A stretch of DNA of 64,000 bases. Source: Aestuariivivens sediminis. Lineage in GTDB: Bacteria; Bacteroidota; Bacteroidia; Flavobacteriales; Flavobacteriaceae. Within the stretch, counting starts at the first letter, position 1, and each line of letters begins with the position of its first letter. Of this stretch, positions 34,474 to 45,253 are shown in pieces. A program made the position numbers and the translations under genes. The stretch covers positions 1 to 64,000 of the forward strand of contig NZ_JAKMCP010000002.1 of the NCBI RefSeq assembly GCF_022662105.1, in the 5' to 3' direction. Under the pieces are notes generated by a model that saw nothing but the letters and a program-made list of their open reading frames with translations, had not been told where the DNA came from and did no database searches.

Positions 34474-35109
34474 TTAGCTCTTGTTCATTGCAGATAACAT
34501 ACCTCCGTACACACCATTTAATGATGATAAGTTGGATGCTAAGGACTGCATTTGCTCTTTTAATTTAGCTGCATTCTCTACAGATTCTTCATTAATAGCC
34601 GCCTGTTTGTTAATACTTTCCAATTGTACTTTATACAAGCTGTTTAACGATTCCATTTGTGCCGCTGCCAAAGACAGCTCTTCGCCATATTTCTTTGTAG
34701 CCTGAATAGAATCTACAGTAGGAGAAATACTTTTAGCTGCACCTTCAAAATTCTTAATGCTATCGCCTAAACTCGTTAATAATTCACCATCTATTTTGGC
34801 TTCTTTTAATAACTCATCCAATTTTTTAGATAACAGACCTTGGGCGTCCTTAGGCTCTTTTTTGTTCGCCTCACCACCGGCTAATTCAGGGTATACCAAC
34901 GACCAATCTAAATCGTCGTCTACCGGTTCGAAAGCTGAGATTGCAAATATAATTGCCTCAGTAACCAACCCAATGGTTAACATTACATTTCCTGTTAGCG
35001 GTCCAATTTCAAAATGAATAATTTTGAATAACGCTCCAACAATTACGATTGATGCTCCTAGACCATAAGCTAAATTCATAAACTTTTTACTTGCTCTTGA
35101 CTGTGCCAT
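34474..35109 (-). CDS. gldL: Gliding motility / T9SS motor protein GldL
   Basis: 211 residues. Two membrane helices (14-32 and 37-60); the conserved glutamate EAIIFAIS in the second is the candidate proton-coupling residue known for GldL. The cytoplasmic C-terminal part is a coiled coil (about 130-205) with repeats LAAAQMESLNSLYKVQLESI. With GldM it builds the inner-membrane rotary motor. It sits between gldK (77 nt) and gldM (51 nt). Confidence 0.95.
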   Translation of the reverse strand: MAQSRASKKFMNLAYGLGASIVIVGALFKIIHFEIGPLTGNVMLTIGLVTEAIIFAISAFEPVDDDLDWSLVYPELAGGEANKKEPKDAQGLLSKKLDELLKEAKIDGELLTSLGDSIKNFEGAAKSISPTVDSIQATKKYGEELSLAAAQMESLNSLYKVQLESINKQAAINEESVENAAKLKEQMQSLASNLSSLNGVYGGMLSAMNKS

Positions 35110-35186
35110 AATTTTCGATTTTTAAATTTTAAGTATGAATACTTAAGTAGGTTAATTAATAGTGTTTATAATTGATTTGATTTATG

Positions 35187-36548
35187 TTACTTACCGTTTT
35201 TTGTCACTTTTGTCCCCATGTAATCCTGAACGGTTCTAAATCCTATATAACATCTTGCTGAATCCGCATATTCATAATCCCTTGTACTGACCTGTAAGAA
35301 ATATGCAACGTCTTTCCAGGATCCTCCACGTACTACTTTACGTTGATTTTTGGTATCATTTACATTTGGATTAACCGTAGATACATATTCATAGGAACCG
35401 GGATCATAGGATGCATTTACCCATTCTGAAACATTCCCTGCCATATTATAAAGATTATAATCGTTAGGCTCATATGAGTCTGCCTCAACAGTATACAAGG
35501 CCTGATCTGCCGCATAATCACCTCTTACCGGCTTGAAGTTTGCCATGAAACACCCTCTGTCATTCTTTGCATAAGGTCCTCCCCAGGGGAATGTTGCTCC
35601 ACGTAATCCGCCTCTTGCTGCATATTCCCACTCTGCTTCTGAAGGTAATCTGAATGCATTTACAAAATGGGCCCCTTTTCTACTTTTTTGATAGGCATTT
35701 TTGTTAAGCGTTCGCCATTGACAAAAGGCTTTTGCCTGTTTCCATGTTACACCGACAACGGGATAATCTCCATAGGCGTCATGCCAGAAGTAATCGTTGT
35801 GCATAGGCTCATTATAGGAGTATGAAAAATCCCTAATCCAGGTTGTGGTATCCGGATACACTTCAATATCCTCCTTCCTAATAACGTCCTTACGTGTTAA
35901 AGATCTATTTTTAGCTGCCTTTTGAATATCCATGTAAGTGTACTGGAACTTGAACTTTTTAACATCCCAGGTACGCTGTCCATTGTAAGATTCTTCTAGG
36001 GGCAAATACATGGTATCCATGACTTCGGAATAGTATTCGTCCGGATATTCGGCTGTATCGAATATTAAGTCTATGTCATGATTTAATTTGTATCCTTCAT
36101 AAGGATCCTCTCCCAATCCGAAATAATTATCATGCATGTACTTTTCATAAGCGGTCATATTGGCTGTGTCCGCATCTTTGAATGCAAATTCTCCAATGCC
36201 ACCGTCTTCTTGAGTTAAACCCACTTCATCTGCCAAAATGGCTAGCTTGGTTCTAATAATAGAATCCCTAACCCAATTCACAAATTGACGGTACTCACTG
36301 TTTGTTATTTCTGTCTCGTCCATGTAAAAGGCCCTAACGGTAACGGTTTTTGCAGGGGCATTTTCAACTCCTGCTAAATCATCATCGGCCTTACCCATGG
36401 TAAAAGCACCTCCCGGAACTAATTCCATACCATATGGCTTTTCCGGATGCCATTTCTTTCCTTTAACACCAACGAGCTCGCCTCTATCTTTAGAGCCACA
36501 ACTGGCTATTAGTGTTAGTAATGTGGTTAATAATATAAACTTCTTCAT
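35187..36548 (-). CDS. gldK: Gliding motility lipoprotein GldK
   Basis: 453 residues from the ATG at 36548 (MKKFILLTTLLTLIASCGSK, lipobox ASC); an ATG two codons upstream is possible. The body is a formylglycine-generating-enzyme-like fold, with PVVGVTWKQAKAFCQW, RLPSEAEWEYAARGG and VVRGGSWKD, as in all GldK/PorK proteins. It forms outer-membrane rings with GldN. First gene of the operon; the formimidoylglutamase-like gene lies 150 nt upstream, the usual order in flavobacteria. Confidence 0.95.
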   Translation of the reverse strand: MKKFILLTTLLTLIASCGSKDRGELVGVKGKKWHPEKPYGMELVPGGAFTMGKADDDLAGVENAPAKTVTVRAFYMDETEITNSEYRQFVNWVRDSIIRTKLAILADEVGLTQEDGGIGEFAFKDADTANMTAYEKYMHDNYFGLGEDPYEGYKLNHDIDLIFDTAEYPDEYYSEVMDTMYLPLEESYNGQRTWDVKKFKFQYTYMDIQKAAKNRSLTRKDVIRKEDIEVYPDTTTWIRDFSYSYNEPMHNDYFWHDAYGDYPVVGVTWKQAKAFCQWRTLNKNAYQKSRKGAHFVNAFRLPSEAEWEYAARGGLRGATFPWGGPYAKNDRGCFMANFKPVRGDYAADQALYTVEADSYEPNDYNLYNMAGNVSEWVNASYDPGSYEYVSTVNPNVNDTKNQRKVVRGGSWKDVAYFLQVSTRDYEYADSARCYIGFRTVQDYMGTKVTKNGK

Positions 36549-36707
36549 ATCCATGTAAACTCGAGGTTAATTATTCAGCTTAAATTTTGAGAGCGTAAAC
36601 ATATCTATATATTTTTTAAAAAGCAACTTTTTTTCGAAAAAAAATACGTTTTATCGTAAAAAAACAGCATTTCATCGATGAAATAATCGTTTAATGACCT
36701 TATTGCC

Positions 36708-37874
36708 CTAAACACAATTTTTTTGAAACGCCCTAAACCAGCGGTCTGGGACTACATTATTACATGCCTCAATGTAATCCTGATGCATGCATGGTAATAA
36801 CGTGTGTCTTTTTAATTTATTATTGACGTCGCTTAAAAAAGGGATTTCAATCCACCATCTTCCCGTCTTATTACTTTTATAAAAGACCAATTCCTGTGAT
36901 TCGACAAGGGTTATAAACTTTTGATAGCTGTTTTCATTTGAAAAATCATCATCCTCAACCCTATAGTTAACGCCTTCTATAAAATACCATATCATCTGGG
37001 CAATAAGCATAGACGTAATTTCATCGTCCTTAGACGGCCTATACTCATAAATTCCAAATGAAGAAACTTTATTGCTTATTCCTGCATATCGTGCAATAGC
37101 ACATATTTCTTTACCATCCAGTCCATTGGGGGAATACTTTTGATTTAAACTCAATTCTGAACTTTTTACAGAGCCTAAATCTATGCTTACCATATTAGCA
37201 TCACGCATAACAGGTTCTACTAAAGTGATATCCTTTGATATCTGACCTAACCTGTAGGCTTCAAAATAAAGCTTGTCCATTAAATCAATTTCCTCCTGGG
37301 AATTAAAATAGGTTTGATAACCAATGGTTGCATAATTAAATAGGTTATAGGGTTCGTCTAAAATAATTTTTCCAACAAAACTATTGTTTTTAATGGGTTT
37401 ACTCGAATCTCCCAAATCAAATTTACTATCTACATTCACAATATTCACCATAGGAATAACCTCATCGTAAGCCCGGTAGTTTGCATAAGTAAGGTCCTGG
37501 GTGCCTCCTATAATAATCGGGATAATATCTTTTTTGATTAATTCTGCAATAGCAGTTTTCAAAGCAAAGTAGGTATCCTCAATACTTTCACCTTTGTTAA
37601 TATCCCCTAAATCGGCGATAGGGGTAGTCCAACTTCCCGGATACAGTTCATAGATCGCCTTTCTTATTTCATTTAACTGAAATTCTTCTCCTATATAATT
37701 AATATCATTTCTATTTTCAAGTACCCCTATAATAGCAATCTTAACATCATCCAAATCTGGTAAACCATGTTGTACGGAATGTATTCGAAGTTTTTTTCCA
37801 AAGGCCTGTGTTGACAACAACTCGTTGTGTGCAAGCACCACATCTGAAACCGGTGAAAGAAAAGTAAAATTCAT
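36708..37874 (-). CDS. Ureohydrolase-fold protein lacking metal ligands
   Basis: 388 residues of the arginase/agmatinase/formimidoylglutamase fold, the protein usually annotated formimidoylglutamase next to gldK in flavobacteria. The key motifs are altered: GGTQD (123-127) where enzymes have GGxH, DSKFD (149-153) for DAHxD, and SIDLGSV (230-236) for SxDxDxxDP. At least three of the six Mn-ligand positions are lost, so arginase-type catalysis is unlikely. It may be structural or regulatory; conservation next to gldK hints at a link with gliding, which is an inference. Confidence 0.8.
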   Translation of the reverse strand: MNFTFLSPVSDVVLAHNELLSTQAFGKKLRIHSVQHGLPDLDDVKIAIIGVLENRNDINYIGEEFQLNEIRKAIYELYPGSWTTPIADLGDINKGESIEDTYFALKTAIAELIKKDIIPIIIGGTQDLTYANYRAYDEVIPMVNIVNVDSKFDLGDSSKPIKNNSFVGKIILDEPYNLFNYATIGYQTYFNSQEEIDLMDKLYFEAYRLGQISKDITLVEPVMRDANMVSIDLGSVKSSELSLNQKYSPNGLDGKEICAIARYAGISNKVSSFGIYEYRPSKDDEITSMLIAQMIWYFIEGVNYRVEDDDFSNENSYQKFITLVESQELVFYKSNKTGRWWIEIPFLSDVNNKLKRHTLLPCMHQDYIEACNNVVPDRWFRAFQKNCV

Positions 37875-38058
37875 AAGTACTAAGTAAGCTAATATTTTTG
37901 CCCTATGTTTTTATGAGGCCAGCAACACAAATATCAAAAGAATAAATGGTTTTTAAGCACTGTTTAATGCAAAAAAACGCGCTTAAAAATAGAATATGAT
38001 AATTTTGAAAACCATTTTCAATGGAAAATTCACTCCTCAGGACTTATACTTTAGTGCA

Positions 38059-40542
38059 TTATTTCTTTTTGGCCGATCGCTTAGTCGTCTTTTTCTTCGA
38101 CGCACTTGCCTCAATAATAGCCTTGGCCTCTTCTAAAGTCATCTTGTCAACATCCACAGTCTTTGCCAATTCTACCTTTGTTTTCCCTTTAATGACATGA
38201 TGTCTGCCCCATCTTGCCTTCTCTACACGAATGCCTTCATCAACCCAATTATGGACTATTTTATCCTTCTCCTTTTGAATCTTATCTTCTATCAATTCTA
38301 TAACATCATCTTCTGATAAATTATCCCAATCATATTTTTTACTGACATTCACAAACATGTTGTTCCATTTGATAAAGGGTCCAAAACGTCCTTTACCTTT
38401 TTGTACCGGTAACCCTTTGTAGGTATAAATGGGAGCATCTGCTTTTTTCTTTGCTTCAATAAGGCCTACGGCTTCATCCAGTTCTACACTTAACGGGTCT
38501 GCACCATTAGGAAGGGACACAAAAGTCTTACCAAATCTTACATAGGGTCCAAAACGTCCGTTGTTCACCTCTACTTCTTCACCCTTATAGCTCCCCAATG
38601 ATTTTGGTAATTTGAATAGATTCATGGCCTCTTCGAAAGTGATACTATTCAACTGTTGGTCCGGACTTAAACTCGCGAATTGTGGTTTTTCATCATCGTC
38701 TGCGGTCCCTATTTGAACCATTGGTCCGAATTTACCTAAACGAACACTCACCTGTCTGCCGGTCTTTGGATCGGTGCCCAAAATACGTTCTCCCGATTCC
38801 CTGTCGGCATTCTCTGTAACGTCTTCAACTTGGGGATGAAAGTCGTTATAAAAGGACTTCATGACTTTAGTCCAATCCTCCTTGCCCTCAGCAATATCAT
38901 CAAAATCAGATTCTACTTTGGCCGTGAAATTATAGTCTAATATATGTTCAAAATGATTCACCAGAAAATCGGTAACAATCATACCAATATCGGTAGGCAC
39001 CAATTTACCTTTGTCTGAGCCTACCTTTTCAGTAAGCAGTTTGTCCTTGACCACACCATTCTTCAAAGTTAATTGTGAATACTTACGTTCTTCACCTTCA
39101 ACAGAGCCTTTTTCGACATAATTCCTGTTCTGAATGGTTGAAATGGTTGGCGCATAGGTGGACGGCCTACCAATACCCAATTCCTCTAATTTTTTCACCA
39201 ATGACGCTTCGGTATATCGTGCAGGAGGCCGTGTATAGCGCTCTGTGGCAGTTACATAATGGTTGTACAAGGCCTCATTTACCCTAAGCGCTGGCAACAT
39301 CCCCTCCTGTTCTTCAACCTCATCATCTGTGCCTTCCAAATACACCTTTAAAAATCCGTCGAAGGTAATTACTTCACCGCTCGCTGCGAAGGTTTCGTTA
39401 TGGGTGGACGCACTAATTTTGATATGTGTTCGTTCCAATTGAGCCTCGCTCATTTGTGATGCTATAGCCCTTTTCCAAATTAAATCGTATAATCTGGCCT
39501 GGTCCCTGTCTACATTTACGGATGACATTGAAAAGTCTGTTGGCCTTATGGCTTCATGAGCATCTTGGGCCCCTTTTGTTTTACCCACATAGTTCCTTGG
39601 TTTACTGTAATTAGAGCCATAAGTGTGTTCAATTTCTTTTTGTGCCCCGCGCCGGGCCTCGTCCGATAGATTCACACTATCGGTTCTCATATAGGTTATT
39701 AATCCGGATTCGTATAACCGTTGTGCCACGGTCATGGTTTTACTTACCGAGAAGTATAATTTCCGAGAGGCTTCTTGCTGAAGGGTTGAGGTGGTAAACG
39801 GTGCTGCCGGGGACTTCCTAACCGGTTTTTTCTCCAAGTCGCTAACTCTAAAGTGAGCTGACGCATTTTGCTCTAAAAAATGTTGGGCTTCTGCCTTTGT
39901 TGAAAAATTTTTTGGAAGTTTAGCTCGAAAGCTCTGACCATCTTCATTTGAAAATTCGGCATCAATCCTGTAGGATGCCTCAGGGCTAAAGCCCAGTATT
40001 TCCCTTTCGCGCTCCACAATGAGCCTTACAGAAACGGACTGAACACGTCCAGCGGACAAACCTCCTTTAACCTTACGCCATAATACAGGTGAAAGTTCAT
40101 AACCCACAATTCTATCTAAAACACGACGCGCTTGCTGGGCATCGACCAAATCGTAATCTATTCCTCTGGGGTTTTCAATGGCCTTTTGGATGGCCGATTT
40201 TGTAATCTCATGAAAAACGATACGTTTCGTTCTTTGCTTATCTAATTTTAATGTTTCTGCCAGATGCCAGGCTATGGCTTCTCCCTCACGATCCTCATCA
40301 CTGGCTAACCAAATGGTATCGGCTTTTTTGGCAAGTTCCTTTAATTTTTTTACGACAGCTCTTTTGTCTTTGGATACTTCATATTTAGGTTTAAAATCAC
40401 CCTCAACATTAACGCCCAACTCCTTTGAGGGGAGATCTGCAATGTGTCCAAAGCTCGATTCAACTTTAAAATCCTTTCCTAAAAATTTCTCTATTGTCTT
40501 TGCTTTTGCCGGTGACTCAACGATTACTAAATTCTTTGCCAT
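38059..40542 (-). CDS. topA: DNA topoisomerase I
   Basis: 827 residues. N-terminal Toprim domain (VIVESPAKAKTIEKFLG and DEDREGEAIAWHLAE), active-site Tyr in GLITYMRTDSVNLS (around residue 290), and QQEASRKLYFS with IGRPSTYAPTI later. The C-terminal 250 residues carry repeated RFGPYVRFGK, RFGPFIKW and RWGRHHVIKGK units in place of the Cys4 zinc fingers of E. coli TopA, then a basic Lys-rich tail. It relaxes negative supercoils. A TACATTTG box lies about 20 nt upstream of the start. Confidence 0.97.
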   Translation of the reverse strand: MAKNLVIVESPAKAKTIEKFLGKDFKVESSFGHIADLPSKELGVNVEGDFKPKYEVSKDKRAVVKKLKELAKKADTIWLASDEDREGEAIAWHLAETLKLDKQRTKRIVFHEITKSAIQKAIENPRGIDYDLVDAQQARRVLDRIVGYELSPVLWRKVKGGLSAGRVQSVSVRLIVEREREILGFSPEASYRIDAEFSNEDGQSFRAKLPKNFSTKAEAQHFLEQNASAHFRVSDLEKKPVRKSPAAPFTTSTLQQEASRKLYFSVSKTMTVAQRLYESGLITYMRTDSVNLSDEARRGAQKEIEHTYGSNYSKPRNYVGKTKGAQDAHEAIRPTDFSMSSVNVDRDQARLYDLIWKRAIASQMSEAQLERTHIKISASTHNETFAASGEVITFDGFLKVYLEGTDDEVEEQEGMLPALRVNEALYNHYVTATERYTRPPARYTEASLVKKLEELGIGRPSTYAPTISTIQNRNYVEKGSVEGEERKYSQLTLKNGVVKDKLLTEKVGSDKGKLVPTDIGMIVTDFLVNHFEHILDYNFTAKVESDFDDIAEGKEDWTKVMKSFYNDFHPQVEDVTENADRESGERILGTDPKTGRQVSVRLGKFGPMVQIGTADDDEKPQFASLSPDQQLNSITFEEAMNLFKLPKSLGSYKGEEVEVNNGRFGPYVRFGKTFVSLPNGADPLSVELDEAVGLIEAKKKADAPIYTYKGLPVQKGKGRFGPFIKWNNMFVNVSKKYDWDNLSEDDVIELIEDKIQKEKDKIVHNWVDEGIRVEKARWGRHHVIKGKTKVELAKTVDVDKMTLEEAKAIIEASASKKKTTKRSAKKK

Positions 40543-40685
40543 ACTCGATTTTTCAGGCTACAAATGTATATGAAAATTTTTTTATGCACCTAATTTTATC
40601 CAGACGGACACTAATTTTAAGGCAAAAATGGCCTGTAATCACAATAAGCAATTCAGGCATTCTCTAATTATAAAACGGTTTGTTA

Positions 40686-41444
40686 CTAGGGATTTCCAAT
40701 AGACTCTATGTCATCAGACCTTTCCAAAGACACAGTCTCTTTATAAATAAAATACGCCGGCAAGTATCCAAAGGAAGCTGTAAAAACTACACCTACAAAA
40801 CACATAATCATTCCAACGAATTGTGCTAAAATTCCAGAAACAACTAGGAGCCCAAAAGTGATAAGCCATTTTTTATTGCCCAGTTTAAATCCAACTTTTA
40901 TAATATCTGAAGCGGACATTTCTGGATTAAAGGCATAAACAACATTTATTAATGCAAGGGGTACTGCCACGTAAATAATGGGTAACACACACAAAAGCAC
41001 TGCAACAATACTGATACCAAAAGTGATCGCTGTTAGCGTAATGGTCTTTGCTAAATGGGACTTTTTAAAGAAATAAAAATAGTCATCAGTTCCAATTTCA
41101 TTGAGGTCCTTCCTTTTACAGATTCTGTAAAATGCAGCTTTTAATCCGAATGCAATTATCATGGCAAAGAACGACACCCCCAAGACCAATAGGCCAAACG
41201 ATACGAGAACGATGAGATCTGGGGCGCGATCATGTTGAAATGCCTCTGAATCAAATAAACCCAAAGCGATTACAGGCAGGTACATCAAAATATAAAACGG
41301 AATCATTAATCCTATGGTTAATAACAACATGATAAATCCCTGTACCCATACCTTTTGGAATAGGCCCAACGATTTATTAAAAATACTTCCGAAATCCAGG
41401 ATTCCAGCATTTTCAATTTTTTCTAGAATAATATGTGTATCCAT
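40686..41444 (-). CDS. Multi-pass membrane protein (paralogue of 41454)
   Basis: 252 residues with about six predicted membrane helices. A cytoplasmic start KIENAGILDFGSIFNKSLGLFQKVWVQGF, a KKSHLAKTITL loop, and an inter-helix segment VYAFNPEMSASDIIKVGFKLGNKKW are matched in the upstream neighbour at 41454. No known domain is recognised. The start codon lies 9 nt after the stop of that paralogue, so they are co-transcribed. Confidence 0.75.
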   Translation of the reverse strand: MDTHIILEKIENAGILDFGSIFNKSLGLFQKVWVQGFIMLLLTIGLMIPFYILMYLPVIALGLFDSEAFQHDRAPDLIVLVSFGLLVLGVSFFAMIIAFGLKAAFYRICKRKDLNEIGTDDYFYFFKKSHLAKTITLTAITFGISIVAVLLCVLPIIYVAVPLALINVVYAFNPEMSASDIIKVGFKLGNKKWLITFGLLVVSGILAQFVGMIMCFVGVVFTASFGYLPAYFIYKETVSLERSDDIESIGNP

Positions 41445-41453
41445 GTTTATGTA

Positions 41454-42230
41454 TTACATCCCGTTTTCAGAATCTTCACCTGCTCCTATTTGGTCTATAT
41501 CACTCGTACCCTCGAAACCAACTACTTCCCCATAAATTAAAAATACCGGGAGATACACCAGGCACATGGTAAAGAGAATCCCAACAAAACATGCCAATAT
41601 CCCTAACATTGCTAAAAGTCCGGTCACAACCATAGTTCCAAAGGTTATGAACCATTTTTTATTCCCAATTTTAAAACTGGTTTTTACAATGTCCGTTTCA
41701 GTAAAATGGGGATTCATTGCAAATACAATAGAAAAATAAGATAATGGTACAAAAACATAAAGGTAAGGTACAAAACATAGCAATTGTGCTATGGTAGCAA
41801 TACCTGTATACAGAATACCCAACATGAGGAGTTTGGGATAATAGTCCTTTTTAAAAAAATAGAAATAGTCATCCTTTAGGGTTTGACCTAATATGAATTG
41901 TTTGCACATTCTGTAAAATCCGCCTACTAAAGCGATAGTTAATGCACTTATTATTATATTTTGAGGTATGGCATATAGTATTTTCCTGGTTTGGTTTTGA
42001 GAAAATGACTCTAAATCGAACCCAGTTTCCAGATTATAGGAAAAAGGTGATAAGCCTATCAAACCAAAAAGAAAATTGATCCCAATGGCACAGACCACAA
42101 TGACAGAAACCACGATAAACCCTTTTTGCCATAAATTTTTAAATAACTCTATAGATTGCTCCAAAATCATCCTATAATCCAGGTCCTTTGCATGCTCAAT
42201 TTTATTTATTAAAGACTCCGGTTTATTCAT
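41454..42230 (-). CDS. Multi-pass membrane protein (paralogue of 40686)
   Basis: 258 residues, the same design as the next gene: KIEHAKDLDYRMILEQSIEL, about six membrane helices, DDYYYFFKK-like loop (DDYFYFFKKDYYPKL) and FAMNPHFTETDIVKTSFKIG NKKWF. The two proteins align along their length and arose by tandem duplication. They may form a heteromer in the inner membrane. Unknown function. Confidence 0.75.
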   Translation of the reverse strand: MNKPESLINKIEHAKDLDYRMILEQSIELFKNLWQKGFIVVSVIVVCAIGINFLFGLIGLSPFSYNLETGFDLESFSQNQTRKILYAIPQNIIISALTIALVGGFYRMCKQFILGQTLKDDYFYFFKKDYYPKLLMLGILYTGIATIAQLLCFVPYLYVFVPLSYFSIVFAMNPHFTETDIVKTSFKIGNKKWFITFGTMVVTGLLAMLGILACFVGILFTMCLVYLPVFLIYGEVVGFEGTSDIDQIGAGEDSENGM

Positions 42231-42325
42231 ACATCGTGGTTTAGTTAGTGACTAAAGATATAAATTAATTATAAAAAAATCCTGTCATTACAGGATTCTT
42301 ATGAAATACCATTACCAAACCAAAA

Positions 42326-43564
42326 TCAAAACGCAAAGGTACTTATTAGGCGGAGATCATTTTCTAAATATTCATACTGATAAAGCGCTTGGTTTCCTAT
42401 CATCAACAAGGAATTTTGAAGCGGTATGACATCTTTGGATTGGATATCTTTTAAGGTCTTTAGGAGCTTGATATCCCGGGGATCTACTGTATTAAATAAC
42501 TTTAACCCTGCAGTTCCATCGCATACATACAATGTATTTCCTTTTACGCCCAGTCCATATGGGTTTTCCAGTGAATAGCGCCCTGCCAGGGTTGGGTTTG
42601 ACTTATCAGAGATGTCCACCACCTCCAAGACACTTTCCAGCTGACCGCAAGGGTTTCCACCCCGTAGGGTGAGATAGGCATAATTGCCATCAACCACGAC
42701 AGGATCACATCCTTCCCAATGGATAAATTCTGATACAAACTCCGGTACTAAGGGATTGTCCAATGTATAAATAAACATACCGTTAGTACTTCCCAAGTAT
42801 AAATATTGATCGGCCTGGAACATGGTTTCGATATTCCACCCAACATATTGTGAATGTTCTAAAACAGGCGCTTCTAAATGCGCTATATTAAAAATAGTCA
42901 TTTTATGACTACCCACGGCATACAGATGGTGTTCTACAATTTGAAAACGGGCCAAAGATCCACCCATCCCTACCACAGATTCCCCCGAATTCATCACATT
43001 ACCAGCACCATCGAAAACCCCATCTGCAAACAGAATAGGGTCGTCAATTTTACGACGTTCCGAGGCTACGGTCCACCCCACAATAATTGAATTTTGAAAA
43101 TCAAAACTTTGAAAATCCACATCGTCAGCTTCAATGGGTATTTCAAAATCATAAAAATCAAATACATCCTCTAGACGCTCCACTTCGGTCACCTTGTTTA
43201 TGTTAGAAATATCAAAGACCAACAAATCGGTAGCACTATCTGCATATAAATAATTGTCCTTGACCGAGACATCCTGGTTCTTAGGAATTTCAATAAAAGA
43301 TACAGCTGTTGGTTGTTCGGGTTGTGAATTATCTATAATGTGAATACCAGCAAGATCTCCGATAAAAATATAATCCTGGTAGGCATAGATCTTACCGGCC
43401 TCTTCAATTTGTCGGGCTGGTTTAATTTCAACTGATTTTCTAAAATCGGTTTTACTGATAATTTGTGGAGTGGCCACCTGAACGATTTCATAATCGGAAC
43501 CATCGGTATCGCATGAACAAAAGACTAGTAAGACCAAGGGCAAAAAAAGATATTTTAATTTCAT
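42326..43564 (-). CDS. LVIVD-repeat beta-propeller lipoprotein
   Basis: 412 residues. Signal peptide with lipobox FCSC (Cys17/18). The body has repeats of the type .YAYLT.. ..LEVVDISDKSNPTLAGRYS and .LYVCD..GLKLFN, the LVIVD pattern of surface beta-propellers. Probably attached to the outer membrane. Alone on its strand, divergent from miaB, so the two share the 43565-43748 intergenic region. Confidence 0.88.
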   Translation of the reverse strand: MKLKYLFLPLVLLVFCSCDTDGSDYEIVQVATPQIISKTDFRKSVEIKPARQIEEAGKIYAYQDYIFIGDLAGIHIIDNSQPEQPTAVSFIEIPKNQDVSVKDNYLYADSATDLLVFDISNINKVTEVERLEDVFDFYDFEIPIEADDVDFQSFDFQNSIIVGWTVASERRKIDDPILFADGVFDGAGNVMNSGESVVGMGGSLARFQIVEHHLYAVGSHKMTIFNIAHLEAPVLEHSQYVGWNIETMFQADQYLYLGSTNGMFIYTLDNPLVPEFVSEFIHWEGCDPVVVDGNYAYLTLRGGNPCGQLESVLEVVDISDKSNPTLAGRYSLENPYGLGVKGNTLYVCDGTAGLKLFNTVDPRDIKLLKTLKDIQSKDVIPLQNSLLMIGNQALYQYEYLENDLRLISTFAF

Positions 43565-43659
43565 AGCTAGACGGTTTTATTATAAGGATGCTTCGTTCAA
43601 AATAGAGTTGCGTGGGATCCTTAACTTTTTTATGAATCCCTCAAAAATTAAACTGCCAC

Positions 43660-43692
43660 TTTGTCACAAACCACAAATTAATTGTATCTTTG
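43660..43692 (+). promoter_or_regulatory. Promoter of miaB
   Basis: TTTG (43660-43663), a 21-nt spacer, and TATCTTTG (43685-43692) match the Bacteroidota consensus; the ATG is 57 nt downstream. Confidence 0.7.
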
Positions 43693-43748
43693 CACCTGCC
43701 TTTCGGATAGCAGGCACGAATATTGACCATATGGGTTGACTTAATTTT

Positions 43749-45194
43749 ATGGAAAAGATAATTGACGAAAACAAACAAGGCGAATCACTGGTTTTAGCGC
43801 AAAAGGAAGGAAATACCAAAAAGCTTTTTATAGAAAGCTATGGTTGCCAAATGAATTTTAGTGATAGTGAAATTGTAGCCTCCATTCTAGCACATGAGGG
43901 TTATAACACAACTCCACATTTAGAAGACGCCGATTTGGTTTTAGTAAATACGTGCTCTATTAGAGATAAGGCAGAACAAACGGTAAGAAAACGTCTGGAA
44001 AAATATAATGCCGTAAAAAAGATAAACCCTTCGATGAAAGTCGGTGTTCTGGGGTGCATGGCAGAGCGGCTTAAAAGTAAATTTTTGGAAGAGGAAAAAA
44101 TTGTAGACTTGGTCGTTGGTCCGGACGCCTACAAGGATTTGCCTAATTTACTTTCAGAAGTCGATGAGGGCAGGGAGGCTATTAATGTTTTACTCTCAAA
44201 AGATGAAACTTACGGGGACATTGCCCCTGTTAGGCTTAACAGTAATGGGGTCACTGCTTTTGTCTCGATAACACGTGGATGTGATAACATGTGTACCTTT
44301 TGTGTGGTACCTTTTACCAGAGGTCGCGAGCGAAGTCGAGACCCTCAGAGCATTTTAAATGAAGTAAACGATCTTTGGGATAAGGGATTTAAGGAAATCA
44401 CCTTACTCGGTCAGAATGTAGACAGTTACTTGTGGTATGGCGGTGGTCTAAAAAAAGATTTCGACAAGGCCAGTGCCTTGCAAAAAGCGACGGCAACCAA
44501 TTTTGCAAAACTCCTAGAGCTCTGCGCGAAAACACAGCCTAAAATGCGCATTCGATTTTCGACTTCAAATCCACAGGATATGACTTTAGACGTCATTGAA
44601 ACCATGGCCAAATTCGATAATATTTGTAATTATATCCATTTGCCCGTTCAAAGCGGTAGTAACCGAATTCTCAAAGCCATGAACAGGCAACATACCAGAG
44701 AAGCCTATTTTGAATTAATTGATCATATCAAGCGCATTATTCCGGACTGTGCCATTAGTCAGGATATGATTGCCGGATTTCCAACTGAAACTGAAGCGGA
44801 TCATCAAGATACCCTAAGTTTGATGGAGTATGTAAAATATGATTTTGGATTTATGTTCGCCTATTCGGAACGGCCAGGAACCTTGGCAGAACGGAAAATG
44901 AATGACGATGTACCAGTAGATGTTAAAAAACGCAGACTAAATGAAATCATCCAATTACAGCAAAAGCACGGTTTATACAGAACCCGGCAGCATATTGGAA
45001 ATATTGAAGAGGTACTTATTGAAAAAGTATCCAAAAAATCGGAAGCCCACTGGTCAGGACGCAACAGTCAGAATACTGTTGTTGTTTTTCCAAAAGAAAA
45101 CTATACCATCGGCGACTTTGTAAACGTAAAAATAACAGACTGCACAAGTGCCACACTAATTGGTGAGGCAGTTGGGTATTCAGAAAATAATTAA
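43749..45194 (+). CDS. miaB: tRNA 2-methylthio-N6-isopentenyladenosine synthase
   Basis: 481 residues. UPF0004 domain with the first cluster cysteines ([25 protein letters not shown]), radical-SAM motif GCDNMCTFC, and a C-terminal TRAM domain (about 410-475). It adds the methylthio group to i6A37 of tRNAs. Radical-SAM and auxiliary cluster Cys are all present. Followed after 59 nt by the sigma-54 activator gene. Confidence 0.97.
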   Translation: MEKIIDENKQGESLVLAQKEGNTKKLFIESYGCQMNFSDSEIVASILAHEGYNTTPHLEDADLVLVNTCSIRDKAEQTVRKRLEKYNAVKKINPSMKVGVLGCMAERLKSKFLEEEKIVDLVVGPDAYKDLPNLLSEVDEGREAINVLLSKDETYGDIAPVRLNSNGVTAFVSITRGCDNMCTFCVVPFTRGRERSRDPQSILNEVNDLWDKGFKEITLLGQNVDSYLWYGGGLKKDFDKASALQKATATNFAKLLELCAKTQPKMRIRFSTSNPQDMTLDVIETMAKFDNICNYIHLPVQSGSNRILKAMNRQHTREAYFELIDHIKRIIPDCAISQDMIAGFPTETEADHQDTLSLMEYVKYDFGFMFAYSERPGTLAERKMNDDVPVDVKKRRLNEIIQLQQKHGLYRTRQHIGNIEEVLIEKVSKKSEAHWSGRNSQNTVVVFPKENYTIGDFVNVKITDCTSATLIGEAVGYSENN

Positions 45195-45253
45195 TAAAAG
45201 GATTTCTGCCTTCTCTTAAACGCCTTAAGCAGACCCGGCAGGAATGATACTAT

